Shown here: positions 1 through 17,400 of the stretch, one piece after another
How the letters are laid out: each line of letters starts with the position of its first letter
Position numbering within the stretch: the first letter of the stretch is position 1
Assembly (NCBI RefSeq): GCF_026212465.1
Contig: NC_080049.1
Span: 22,954,872 to 23,018,871, forward strand
Origin: Amaranthus tricolor
Taxonomy: Eukaryota > Streptophyta > Magnoliopsida > Caryophyllales > Amaranthaceae
DNA: 64,000 nucleotides
Reading direction: 5' to 3'
Position numbers and translations under genes: made by a program
Notes under the pieces: generated by a model
The model's input: only the letters and a program-made list of their open reading frames with translations
Database searches by the model: none
Told to the model about the DNA's origin: nothing

Positions 1-255
1 TCAATAACTGAAATTATTGTAAAGAAATTAAGTAAATGTTAAATTATTTTAGGTAATTATTTTAGGTAAATTTTCCCGTCTATTTTATTCAAAAATAATA
101 ATAATTGTGTTTCAATAAATCATATTTCATAATTCATATACTCCTATTTGTATCCTATTGAATCCAGAGGAACAAAAATAAGTGTTCTGAAATTGTTGAA
201 AGAGAGAGGCAGATTGATCACTCTTTCTCTCTCTATAGTAGCAGCGTCCGAAACC
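1..255. other. ARL8 upstream and 5' UTR region
   Basis: AT-rich sequence leading to the ARL8 start codon at 256. The stretch from about 145 is less AT-rich and includes a CT-rich run at 210-235, as is common in plant 5' leaders. I could not place a convincing TATA box or transcription start. An open frame that runs through here into the first intron (148-561) is not conserved with anything I recognise and is taken as chance. Confidence 0.4.
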
Positions 256-3200
256 ATGGGTATCTGGGAAGCTTTTCTCAATTGGCTTCGAAGGTTCTTA
301 TATTTCTCCTTCTCTTTATCATTCTTTTTGGTTTTCCATTTCAATTTGATTATCGTTCTGTTGCTGTTAATGTTGTTGTTGTGTTGTTTTCTTCAATATT
401 CTCTTATACTTGATTTGAATTTTGAAGTTTTCGCTATTCTGTTGGGAAAATCTCATTTTTGTAGATTTATCTTTCATTGTTTGTCGGAGATTTTTGATGG
501 AATTTTCCTGGTTGATAATGTTTTAATTAATCATTTTGAATTGAGAATTAATTTACCTTGAATTCCTGATCTCTTGAAGCCCTAAAGATACACGTCAACC
601 TTCTGAAGTAATTGGATGTTCACTGCTTTATCAGAGTAGCATCCTTTTGAATCTTTATCATCTAAGTGCTTCCATTTGTGATTTCAATTCGTGGGCAACA
701 ATATATAAAGTTTTGAGTAGCTGATAATTTTCTGCACAAGTAATGTACCCTTGATTGAAATGGCGCCATATAAACATATTCTGATTATATCTGTTTCTCA
801 CCTAGCCACTAGATGAACCAAAGAATTTCCTGCGGTTTTAACATTGAGGTTGGGAAGAAGCATTCTATTATCTTTATCATTATTCTATCTGCCCTTTGGT
901 TTTGTTGACCTTTTTGTGATGTTTTTGTACCATGTTTACTCTCAAATATCATAGGAGTATGTTATTTTTGCTGTCAAAATGGTAGTTTTGGAGGGCATTT
1001 TAAGTGTGCAATGTGCATATCTTGTATGCATTGAATTCCGTTTTCAGTGAGGCTTATCATTTGCTTAGTTATCATGTTGCTACTTTCCAGGAAGTATTTT
1101 ACCGTTTGGTTGTATATTAATAATATTTGATGATAATTTGTGAATGGTGAAGTGAATTGAAAATTGAGTAAGATGGGGCTCATAAGAGAATCAGAGCTGG
1201 CGTGTTGAATATGCGTTACAGAACTCTGTTACTCTGATGAGTGATATAAAGGTTTAATATATTTTTGTTGTCCTGCCTTTAGCATTGAAGTTGGTTTAGA
1301 AAGCTACTTCAATTTCTGTATAGAGGATAAGTTCTTGGACACATCCAGTTGTGGAAATTATGGTGCATCCATGGTGATAAGGTGGCATAACTTACAAAGT
1401 ATAGTTTTCTGACACTTAAGGCCGGCTAGAGACAGGTTGTATCGTGGTTCAACTCTATATGCCTTTTTTACTATGAAATTAGTGGAGAAAGGAAAGGAAG
1501 GGATTGTGAAGGAGGAGAGTGGTGAGTTAAGAAGCAAAGCTTTTCTGCCAGTTGGAGAAGGGAAGAGAGAGTAGGAGCAAGACAGAAACTACACGAAGTT
1601 CCAGAGGTATGGTGGAAGGAAGAGAAGGGGCGGTCTAGAGTAATCTCATACTACATTTCTTTTTTTTCTTTCCAAATCTCTCAAATTTTGGAGAGATTTG
1701 TTTCTTACTAAATCACGAAAAAAATTTATCTTAATTTTTCCTCTTCTCCATTTCTCAAACCTCCACATTTTCATATATAAACTAGGGAAACTATGCACCT
1801 CTCTTTTTCCTCTCTTGCTTTTCACTTCCATCCATCAAAGTAATCTTTCTGAGATTGAGACAGACATTGTGAAAAACTACAAGGAGATAAGCATCAATGC
1901 TTAGAAGTTCCTATGCCCCATACCTGTCTTTATAATTAATGTAATGTTTTTATGCTATGTCTATTCCTAATCTGGAAGGACATTGCACTGCCTCGTTGTA
2001 AGTTCTGATCACTGTGTAGATTGTTACTAGGCAGCCAACTGTCTGTTATTTGCATCCTATTGTAACAATAGTTTTGTAAGTTAAGTGATTTATGGCTGTA
2101 CTCCTATAAGACTTCCAAAATCAGGCACTTGTTCTAGTCTTACCTATATTCAATGGTGGCTTTAGTTACTCAATATTTGTGAAGAATACATCTCATAGAT
2201 CAAAACGCAATTTACTGTTACATGCAGATTCATGTGATGCTCTGACTTATGATTAGCTAGGTTTTAAATCTTCTTTTATGCCTCTGTGCATTCAGCCATG
2301 AAATCAGACGTATCTTGAACTTGATGACAATTGCACGTTGAGGCATGTCAACTCATCTTATTGTTGGTGATTTTTTGGCACCCCAATTCTTATTTGATTT
2401 ATTCCATTTTGTGGATTTTTGAAGCACATATTATTCGTGTACCTTTGAAGCATAACCACAAACATACCTATTTTTTTCTCTCTTATTGCAGCCTCTTTTT
2501 CAAGCAGGAAATGGAACTTTCTCTGATAGGACTTCAGAATGCAGGAAAAACTTCTCTTGTAAATGTTGTGGCAACTGGTGGATATAGTGAAGATATGATC
2601 CCGACTGTACGTATTATCTTTGTAAACGTTTGTTTCTAGGAGATTTACTCTGAATAAATGCAGAGCGCATGTTATTGAGAAGCCTTTAGAGACATAGTTC
2701 GTCAGATATGAATTACTTTATGGTTTTGCTTGTATTTGATTGCCAGGTTGGTTTCAACATGAAGAAGGTTACTAAAGGGAATGTGACAATAAAGTTGTGG
2801 GATCTTGGAGGTCAACCAAGGTTTCGCAGTATGTGGGAGAGATACTGCCGTGCTGTCTCTGCTATAGTGTATGCTACCTTTTTCTCTCATAATCTATCAC
2901 TTTCTTTTTACCTAAATGACTTGTTTGGATCTTTTTCTAAGATCTTTATTAGGTCCATAGACTATAGTACTTCTGTATGTTGGAAAGATAAGGAACTTAT
3001 TTTTATTTCACTCAGACTATCAGATTCTCAATCTTTGGCATGACATATGCCCCATTAAAAAAATCTAGGAATATTTGTGTAGTTTACTGCTTGATAATCC
3101 TTCTATATTCTTATGCTTCTTTTCCTTTTGTTAGATTCTTTGTAGCCTGCCTTTGCTAGTGTAGTAACAATTTGCTTCATAAATAGCTGTCCTAGCTGCT

Positions 3201-4247
3201 GATTTGTGCTCAATGCTTGTGTGCAAGTCTGCTGGATAATACTCCCTCCTATTCTAATCAAATATCCCATATGTTTTTTTTGGCACTATTCACCAATCAC
3301 TCTTAATTTGTATTTTATTCTCAATCTATAAGTTAAAACATAGTTAAGTGGGGCTTTTTTGTCTCAATGTAAATTATACTAAACTTTTTGTAAATTTTAA
3401 CAAAGCACAAATTAGAAATATTTAGGATTGAAATAGTGCACAAGTATGCAGAACTAAATGAGGCTTTTTATTAGAATAGGAGGGAGTAATCAATTTATGT
3501 GATATGATTTAATTGTAAGAGTTGTTTTTTGTGACTATCATTTAAGAGCATTTTTTACCTGTGATCTCCATTCGAAAGAGCCAGATATGCTTTCTTAGTT
3601 TAATGCTCAATTTAGTTTCACTTTCATTATATCTTTGCTTTGTAATTTTCTTACCTGATTTCTTTTCAGTTATGTTGTTGATGCTGCTGACCACGATAAC
3701 ATAAGCATTTCAAGGAGTGAACTTCATGATCTACTGAGCAAACCCTCACTGAACGGTATCCCGCTACTGGTGCTGGGAAACAAAATAGACAAGTATGGAG
3801 CACTCTCTAAAGATGCTCTTACGGATCAAATGTAAGCCATTTTTCTGGTTCTTTATACAAACCTGCCTTTTTCTGATGTACGTGAACTGTGAGCTAGCGT
3901 TTTAGTGTCTGTTTTGTAATTTTTTAAAATTTGCATTATGACATATTTAGTTTAGTACTAATTAGTTCAGTTTTGGGTCGCCCATCACTTTCTTTCTGCC
4001 TATTTTCACTACTTAGTATTCTGTAATAAGTCGTTTTAAATCTGATAAGTTTAACTTTTGATGAGCTGGGTTGATGAGAATTAACTCTTAACTATAAACG
4101 GAGATTCATGCTGATTTGTGATTGCGCAGGGACCTCAAGTCAATTACTGACCGAGAGGTATGCTGCTTTATGATCTCATGCAAGAATTCTACGAACATCG
4201 ATGCTGTTATCGACTGGCTTGTGAAGCACTCGAAATCAAAGAGCTAA
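256..4247 (+). CDS. ARL8: ARL8-type small GTPase (ADP-ribosylation factor-like 8), five exons
   Basis: Exons are 256-293, 2492-2606, 2747-2868, 3670-3831 and 4130-4247 (stop TAA), all with GT-AG introns; together 555 nt, or 184 aa, the usual ARL8 length. Visible in the protein: N-terminal amphipathic helix (residues 1-18), P-loop GLQNAGKT (26-33), switch-I Thr51, WDLGGQ (69-74), NKID (129-132) and SCK (162-164). All nucleotide-binding motifs are intact. Family knowledge: ARL8 GTPases act on late endosome, lysosome or vacuole membranes in vesicle positioning and fusion, and plant ARL8 is a host factor used by tobamoviruses together with TOM1. The first intron is long (2.2 kb), and the first exon codes only the membrane helix. 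Intron 3 holds a Stowaway MITE. The start is the first ATG that gives the conserved N-terminus. Confidence 0.96.
3242..3486. mobile_element. Stowaway-type MITE in ARL8 intron 3
   Basis: Inverted ends CTCCCTCCTATTCTAAT and ATTAGAATAGGAGGGAG flank 245 bp, with TA at both edges (3240-3241 and 3487-3488) as target duplication. These are the classic Tc1/mariner Stowaway features. The ends match perfectly over about 17 bp, so the copy is fairly recent. It lies wholly within the third intron and leaves both splice sites untouched. Confidence 0.88.
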
Positions 4248-5667
4248 ATACAAGGCTATTACTTAATTCTCCCAGATTCTTGTGTTGATTGTCATAAAAC
4301 TTTGGATGGCTGTGTCGATATCTTTACATAGAGCTTTACATTTTACAGTGCTGTACATTAAGTTTTGTTTATGAATGAGATGATTTGTGTGTCTTTTTCA
4401 TCCTCCGCCAAGGAAGAAACCAAACAAGATTTATTGGTGTTTCCAAATGTCATTTTTGTCAGCTACTGATAGTTCTACTGCAGATCCCCTAATCAAAGGA
4501 ACTGAAGGAACAATTGAAATAATGAATGTTTATTTTAGTTTGCAGTCAAACTACATTAAACAAAACAAAGAAGGGCTACACATAAATCATAATGATGGAG
4601 ATAAAAGAGTATGTTGATTTACTATATACGAATCATAAACCTATTGCCTTGCCTATTGGGAAAGAGAAATTACATTATGGTTATCTACAACAGTGTTTAG
4701 AACCGAATCCCCATATCCGATATTCGATTTTTCAGATCTAAAAAAAAGTTATTTGGATTCAATTTGAATTAAAATCGGATATCTAGTTTGTTGATCAATT
4801 ATAAATTTAAAGTAATAACTTTTTATGTTCATAGAATAGTAACTTATAATCTTAATGATAAAGTGAATTCTGGTTTGAGAATTCCTTCGAAATGGGTACT
4901 TGTATACTGATTTTTTCGATGCGCAAACTGAGTGGATATTTAACATCGTTTTTACCCATTTTAAAGACTTTTTTTAACAAATAATTTATAATTTAAATTT
5001 AAGTAATCAAAACAAAATTAACATTAAAAAAATAAGTTTATAATTTAAAATAAATAAGAATTAAAATTAATATTAAAATAAATACGGTTCAGGAGGGAAA
5101 GACCTTAATTTTTTTAATAGTTTTTGAATTAAAAAATTAATATTTAATAAATAATCGATAAAACAACAAGAAAATTAATTTTAAAGTTCTTTCTACCAAA
5201 CATAATAACCAAATCAATTTGGCTGAAATTATAGATGCTACATGCTTTCAATTGTTTATTTATAATCTATATGTTTATAGTATATAATAATATAAACATA
5301 TAATATATATATAATTATACTACTCTCTCCTATTCAACTGACGTCATTTACTTTTGGAATACTATTTATCTATCACTCTTAAATTGTATTTTATTATTAA
5401 GCTATAAGTTAAAACATAGTCATCTTATTTGATTTGTTTTAATATAAAGTTTATTAATATCAACTTTTTATAATTTTTAATTATACATAATTAGATATAT
5501 TAAGAATTATATAAGTGTATTGAATAGAGTGAATAAAATAAATGTGACACTTTACATGAATAGTAATATAGAATTTAGATAAAGCTTGTAGAGAGAACTC
5601 AAAACCTCCACTAAACCCTTTGATATATGCCACTCAATCCTTTCAACAACATCTAATTTCATCATCA
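4248..5667. other. Intergenic: ARL8 3' region and DG1 upstream region
   Basis: About 130-150 bases after the ARL8 stop look like a 3' UTR (T-rich, with AATGAGA near 4374). The remainder is AT-rich with no supported gene. A degenerate Stowaway copy lies at 5323-5531, immediately upstream of DG1. The DG1 5' leader probably begins around 5590. Confidence 0.4.
5323..5531. mobile_element. Degenerate Stowaway-type MITE upstream of DG1
   Basis: The left end CTCTCTCCTATTCAA and a weaker inverted right end (GAATAGAGTG) enclose sequence that shares internal blocks with the intact copy at 3242-3486, including ATAAGTTAAAACATAGT. The right boundary is approximate. Its position about 140 bp before the DG1 start codon makes it a possible promoter-proximal insertion. 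Confidence 0.55.
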
Positions 5668-10270
<4,603 letters not shown>

Positions 10271-10459
10271 GTTGGTTATTGTTCTGAAGACGACTAGCTT
10301 TTACATATTGCGAATGCCATGTGTTGTATGTAAGAGAAATGATTAACTGATGAGTGATGTTCATCAATGAAGCTTGTGTGAGCAAATTCCAATAGTAACA
10401 GTTTTCTTGATGGAAATTTGTAATAGTGATCTTTTGCTCCTACAAGATTACATTCTCGT

Positions 10460-10773
10460 ACGGCCCATTTGACAGGTGGTATAAACGGTGGTAATGGAAC
10501 AGAAATCAGTGTAATTTTTGGTTGAAAAACCTCTTGCTAACTTGATGACCATGCTTATCCAACTGCAATCATGTCATTTTTTTTCATAAATTTCATTCTA
10601 ATGCAATTACTATTAGGAGACGTGGTATTTGGTGGTAATGAAAATTTGTAAACAAAAACTTTTTTGTGATCAAAATTTCATTACCTTAGGAATGATATGA
10701 AACTTTTAATAAAATTTTACACTATAAATCATTTTCATTATCACCATTTAGTACCACTAACCAAACAAACCGT
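10460..10773. mobile_element. Foldback MITE downstream of DG1
   Basis: The left end ACGGCCCATTTGACAGG and the right end CCAAACAAACCGT are inverted with mismatches, and the similarity continues inward (GGTGGTAATGG against CATTATCACCATT). The interior shares text with 53510-53620, for example GGTGGTAATGAAAA followed by ACTTTTTTGTGATCA. No clear target duplication was found, so the superfamily is not assigned. Confidence 0.6.
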
Positions 10774-11171
10774 TAAAGATTCACTTTTGTCTCACCTAGG
10801 AATCTCCGAGCATAGCATAGGAGATTCCATTGGTGTTAGAGACCGATTATTTTTTCCTCCCCACTTAGACTTGTTATCAGTTCAAAAGCTCTTGATGGTG
10901 GGGACACCAGCCACGAAGGTGAAGGAGGGAAGTTGGTTTCCGTAAAGATATGCGACTTCTAGTGGGACTCCATGACATAGATGAAGGTTCTCTTTTTCGG
11001 TGTGCATTAGAGCCTTGAGGGGGTGTTTTGGTGACTCGCTTAGACCTCCACAAACGCCATCCCTAGCAGACATTACTCAGCGCACACACACACACACCGA
11101 TCTATCGGTTTTCTCTTTTTGATGGTCCAGTGGACATTTAAAAGCAACTAATCTTGAAATACTGGCCAACT

Positions 11172-11177
11172 TTTATT
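11172..11177 (-). promoter_or_regulatory. Candidate poly(A) signal of NAGS
   Basis: AATAAA on the minus strand about 260 bases after the NAGS stop codon. It is the only canonical hexamer I noticed in a suitable place. Plant poly(A) signals are loose, so this is tentative. Confidence 0.4.
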
Positions 11178-11436
11178 AAATAACTGACAACAAAAACTTG
11201 TATACACAACTGTAACTACATAGCAATTTGACATTTACAAATTAACTTAATTCGCATTATCATCATCATCAATGGCAAGACACAAACTCCCTGCATTTTT
11301 ATTTTTGCAAAGATCGACTACGTAAAGCTATTCTACAAAATTGCGCTTGGACTCGACTCCCTCAGGAAGATAAGTTACATAACATGCAACTCCAGAGGCA
11401 TCACCGACATGAAAAGTAAAAGACCTAGTAATGAGG

Positions 11437-14400
11437 TCACCTTGTCCTAACAGATATACCGCTTGTGTCTGGCACCAGCTTTTTCATGTAATATTTGGAG
11501 TTGCGGGATAAATTGATCTTTTTCCTTCGTTCTTTTGGCAAGCAATCAATCGTGCACTCTGAAAATCCACGCCTAACAAACCTGTAAAAATCTCAAATGA
11601 GGATTGCAACTTAAAAACGGAAGGGGGATCGAAGCTATATACAGAGAATGTATCATCGTAGGCTCACAAGTCACAACGTGTACGATCTAAGTACCAACCA
11701 CCAAAATACATGAGATGGTTGACAGAATTATATTTGAACAAAAAAACCTTAAAAAAATACCCGCATTGATGACCTGAGGTAACTCAAAACTAGTCTAAAG
11801 TAGGATACACGGCAGTTTTCAGTGTCATTTTCATTTTGAGGGTAAATTGTAGAACTAAGTTAAAGGATGTCAAACTTACCAGTCTGCAGTGCGTGTCGTC
11901 AGTAGGAAAAGCATATCCAATCCAAACGAGGATGCCTTCTTTTCGATAAAATCTGCAGGATACAAAAATAAACGTTTTTAATTATTGATTTAACATAAAC
12001 TAGCCTCGCCATCGCAACCATAACCCAATAAATGTCCTACTTGTGACAAGGTTGGGTCCAAACGTAAGTAATGTTACTGCTAACGCGTCTATACCAGTAA
12101 TCAGCACGTAGATTGTTCTGAAGGAGAAAAAAAGCACTCTCAAAACGAAACTGGCAAGGGGAAAGGCAGAGCAAGTATAAGCATACTTTTGTTCCAAGGC
12201 TATCATGTCTCTGTGAACAAAGGATCATAATAGGGCAAGCATTATTGCTGCAAATGCAATACCAAGTAGCATACTTCTGTTCTAAGCCTATCATATATCC
12301 GCGAACTGGGCATATGATAAGGCAGCATTATTGCTTCAAATGCATAGTTAATTAGATACATGACTTACCAAGTAACTTATCACCCTGTCCTTGTCCGCGG
12401 CATTCAGGAGAAACAGCAATGGCTGCAACTTCCGCACACCTATCCTCAAAGAAAGGAAAAAGGGCAGCACAGGCAATGATCTGGCCTTCTCTTTCCACAA
12501 CGATGAATGAATCAATTGCAGCAACTAACTATATCCATAAAGCACAAATTAAATAATAGGAAGCCTTAGTTAATAGTAAGGCAAACCCAAAGGCGCTTCA
12601 CTCTCAACTGCAAGTATGTAATGTAAAAGGCATATGGGTGACAAGTGGAGTAATCTAAAATCTAAACATCGGAGACAACAGACCTCTTCATCAGTCCGGC
12701 GAATCAATGTTCCAGATGCTTCTAATGGTTGTAGTAGCTGTCTTATCCCAGCAAGATCTGGCTCCCTAGCCATCCTCGTTCCCTCATAAACATCACTACA
12801 AAGAGAACAGAACAATAACGAATCAAAAAAATTAGAAGCAGACAATTCAATAAAAATCCACGACTAATCTTTGCCATAGTAGAACTTGAGCTTAGCAAAT
12901 CACTGTTTTGAAGGTAGGTTGATGAGGTTGGCACAACCAGGATTTCTAAACTTTGAGCCAGAAACCTGTGATTCGCCATGACCAAGATATAGATAAGGTC
13001 CTTTCTCCACGTCAACATTAGTGATAAGTGCAATTACTTGCACTTATTCATAGCATTTACACTCCTCTTTGGTGTAGTATTAGGTCCGTTTTGCATAATT
13101 TTATGATGTATGTGTGTAAATTCACCCAATGATCATAATTTTAATATTTTGTTGTGTTTTGAGGTGAAATAGAGAAATTATGACAATAATTAGGACCATA
13201 AAGGTATACGAGGCTAAAGTCTAGCAGAAATGGCCTAAGACCTCTAACAAATGAATAAGAAGAAGCGTGCCCAAAGGCAGAGCCCTGGTGGCGAGTCGCC
13301 GCCAAGCTCCATTACACAAGGCATGACTCGCCGACTCGCCGCCCATCAGAATAATGAAGAAGAGGCAGTGGCCATACAGCAAGTTGTCGCTTTTCTGTTA
13401 TTAGTAGTTTTAGTCATAAATCCCTTGATATATTTTGTTTTCTCTTGCGTATCACTTAAAATATGGTGAAATATATTAATCGTAACTTCCTCGGGTTCAA
13501 CCCGTTAGCTACACATTGTGTGCTTGCAGTAAAAATTAAAATATTCTATCAAGTTTTTGGCGAAGCTAAGGTTAATTTTTTATTTTTTCTCTGAATTATG
13601 TGATACTACTTATTGTTCTGTCTCCTTCTCCCTGCTCCAGTTATAATATTCTGAATGCAAAAAAGATCTTGTTCTTTAGAAAGATTAGACCCTGAGATTG
13701 AAGCTACAACTCATAGGTCAAATGCATACAAGAGAAGAAGGGCCAAGCAGGAACATATAGTGGCCAAAATAATGAGTCATTTGGCCAAATGGATGCGCTC
13801 TCGCATACCCAGTTGTCAATTCCTTGAATCGTCAAACCAGATTTCGGTGTAGAGAATTTTGCGTATCCTAATCAGATACGGATACAAGAGTCCAGGTAAC
13901 ACCATAACATAGAATAAATGCATTAGCTTTAGGTTTTATAACCACTTCTTTGTGTGCAATTATCAGAAATAATTCTTGGAACTATGTGTCAAAAAAATAG
14001 ATGTTTTCCTTTGGATTTAGAACCATAGAAGATGGAGTAACGAATAGGCTACAGGAGATCTCTAGGAAAGGTATTGTTAAGTTGTTAGAAGATAAACATG
14101 TAGGAGAAAACTTTATAAATTAAGGGCAGAGCAGAGACAAAAAACATGATTTATTATTTAGAGCTCTGGAGCTCCTAAGCTCATGAGGGAGTGAAGAAAG
14201 TCATTCTCTAGTTTCTGCATGGCGACAAATACTAGGGAGCATTCTCACATAACACCAGACAACTTTCGCATGTTTCTTGTGCTGACTGCTGAGAGCATGA
14301 ACTCATTTCCCCAAAAGGCAAAAAAAGGTTAATAGAAAAGCTATTTTGTGCTCGTACTCTTGTAAAAGAAACATCATGTTCAGTGAAGAAAAATTCAAAC

Positions 14401-17400
14401 GCCCCCCTCCCTCTTGTAAAGGCAAAACTATAGAAAAAGATAGCCAAAATAAGCAGGTAAGGACTAGAAAAGGAAACCCTGCCCCATAACAAAAATAATA
14501 CACTTCTCATACATGCACAGCACATACCTTGCTACCATTGTTCCTACTCCATCTCTCTGAAACAACTCCAACAAAAGAACTCCACCAATTGTTCCATCCA
14601 ATAAGTGAACTCTTTGGACACCACCCTGTAAGATAAGAAGAGCAATCAAAATTCATATCATGGCATGCTGACTAAATAATGCACAGAACAGCACACAAAA
14701 AGAAATGCGCAGAATGTTCAATGATTACGATAATCATAATGTTTACACATGGAGCATAGTGCAAAAACAAGGTTGTATCGTATCATATCGGTTGTATCAT
14801 AAAGGTTTTAAATTTACCTAATCGATATTACCTGTATCGTAATTGTGTAAAAAATCGGGTTGTATCATGATAGAGCGTGCTTGTGAGGAGGACATTTGTT
14901 TAAAGAAAAAGTGGTGTATTCGTTTTTCCTTGGTTTGGTTTGTAAAGGATAGAAAAGATACTCCCCACTAGTTGAAAACAATTCCATTAAAGTAAAAATA
15001 AATACATTATCCTTCTCTTAAATTTTTGTCCTATTCTTTACCTTCCACCTTTTTGACACATGCCTATTTTGGTCTTCTTTACACATGACCAAACAAACAT
15101 AAATGATTTTCTCTCATTTTGTCTTCAATATTCGCGATATTAAGATCCTTTCTATCTTTATTTCAAATTATATCTAGAGTGACAATGGAAATCAAACTGA
15201 AAACATAAGAAAAAGTTATGGACTTGCAAATATTGAAGATATAAATAGAGAAAATCGTTTATGTTGGTTTGGTCAAGTTTGAAAGACTTGGAAGAGGAAA
15301 AGGCAAGCCAAATATGACCTTGATAACCAAGATCAAGAATGACATGAATAATTAAGAATTGCAAAACCATAATAAATGAAAATAAATGGAGGCGAAGAAT
15401 GTATGTGGATGATCATTGAAAATGATTTTCTTAGTTGTCTATCAGCATTAAAGATATGGTCGAATAAAAGATGATACTAATAATGAAAATATTCATGTTT
15501 ATTTGTCTTGGTTCAACCAACCCATATTTTTGGATGGAAGCTTTGGCATTGTTTTTGATTCTTTACCTTCATCATAATCTCAGTTTTTTCTATCTTTTAC
15601 TAGAAAAAACTAGACAAACGAAAATTATGGCCCATTTAGTTCAACTGATTGAATTTGATTTTTACTATTAAAACCGATTTTACTGTTTGTAACTGATTTT
15701 TATTGATTGATATTGACTGATTGCAACTTATTTTTAATGATTGAACAAATGTTTACTGATTGCAAGTGATTTTTACTGAAATTGTAACTGATTTTTACAA
15801 CTAATTACTTTTTTTTCAAGGTGAACAGCCTTGGGCCTATGTTACAAGTTTGTCTTCCGTGCAAATCATTTTCCACTATAATGTTCTTCATTCAATTAAA
15901 CAGAGCTTCAATATGTGAGATTATCAATGAAAGTGAGAAAATAATTACAATAGAATCAACTTTTATACAGGAGAAATAAGTCAACTCATAATAGAATCAT
16001 TAATTCATATGAGCTGAATTTAACAAGCCTCCCACCCTTGTGTTTCCAGAGGCAAATGTATTAAGGATTGGGGCTAAGGGTTTCACTTTCAAGTTGGAAA
16101 CCATATTCATAAAAGAAAAATCATATCCTTCAGGAAACGGTTTCTATCAAATTCTAAAGCCATGAGATCTAAAATAGACTTTTCATAATTTAGTAGACTT
16201 TCTACTTGAGATGTCCACGTTGGCTGTATCGATACAATAATTTCTATCAGACTTCAATGCCATGGGATAAAAAAATGAAGTTCCACAATTTAGATAAAAT
16301 TTTCTACTTAAAATGTTCACATAAATAACACTATGTAAATTATATTATAATAGTAAACCAATGAGTAAAGTTAAGGGATAATGAGAAGGTACAATGAGAA
16401 ATTTGCTAAAGCCATTAATAGAACTTACTTTGCAAACAAAAGCTGCTGCAGCCAATTCTGAAAGGTAACCATTTGACCTACTAAGCCTCTCTTGACCACC
16501 AATAGCAAAACCCTGTCCATTGTCAAAACCAAGACCATTTTGAAATGTTGCATTACTTATTCCATTCAACACTGAGGGAACAGTGTCAGTATACTGATAG
16601 AGTTCTTGACTCTTGAGATCTTCCTGGTTAACAGCCTCAACATAGTTGGCAGCAACCTCACTTTGCTTAGCTCGTTCACGAATAAGCTTGTCTGCTTCAT
16701 CAAGGCTGAGGTAGCGAATAAGGTGCCCCGAGTCATCCGTAAAAGGACCATCGATTATGCAAATAAGCTTCTCCGCATTAAGAGCTAATGCACAAGCAGT
16801 TGCAACCTCATATGTGCTGGAATTAAAAGAGAACAAATATCAATGATCAATTAGTGGGTAAAACTATGTTATTCTATTCCATTAACCCTATGTTACTCGG
16901 ACTCTTCAATTTGCTTCACGATTCCGTGTCCGATCCTTTATGCTCGAACATTGGTATGGCAATTAGACACTTCATTTTAGGCGTAAAATTGAATATTTAG
17001 ATGAATCCGACACTTGGACATGTAACAGTATCCAGCATTAGTACCCGAGTCCATGTAACATAGCATTAACCAAAGGTGCACCTAAATGTTTTGTTGACAT
17101 GGTAAATTGTGGTAAATGGCAATTTTATTGCATGTTTTCACTGATCAAGTTTTTATTTATATTGTAGCGAGGGATGATACCTAACTATATGTAGCTATAA
17201 AGGACTATGCCCTAACAAATAATAACTGAAGATAGGCAGCAAGTTGGAAAAAAATATTCTGGATTCATATTTCTTCAGACAATCCCAATAGTTAACCGTC
17301 AAGAATTACGCATTTGAGTGAGAAAAAAAAAATCGACGTTTATATACCATACTTGCAATTTAGCACTTCTCCAGAGCTGGAATAACCCAAATTACTTAGT

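Larger units (their letters stand above)
10271..11436. other. Intergenic between convergent DG1 and NAGS genes
   Basis: Holds the DG1 3' UTR (from 10271), a foldback MITE (10460-10773), a stretch without recognisable coding (10780-11160) containing a short perfect palindrome GGAATCTCC...GGAGATTCC near 10799, and the NAGS 3' UTR down to about 11170 on the opposite strand. Confidence 0.5.

Noticed and set aside
148..561. A 137-codon open frame overlapping ARL8 exon 1
   Set aside because: It continues through a clear GT donor at 294 into the intron with hydrophobic low-complexity text. The conserved ARL8 splice form explains the region better.
4387..4617. Small gene downstream of ARL8
   Set aside because: A 76-codon open frame in the probable 3' flank with no recognisable feature.
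13251..13852. Two short open frames in NAGS intron 6
   Set aside because: Basic low-complexity translations, no recognised domain, and no splice or start context. Not listed as genes.
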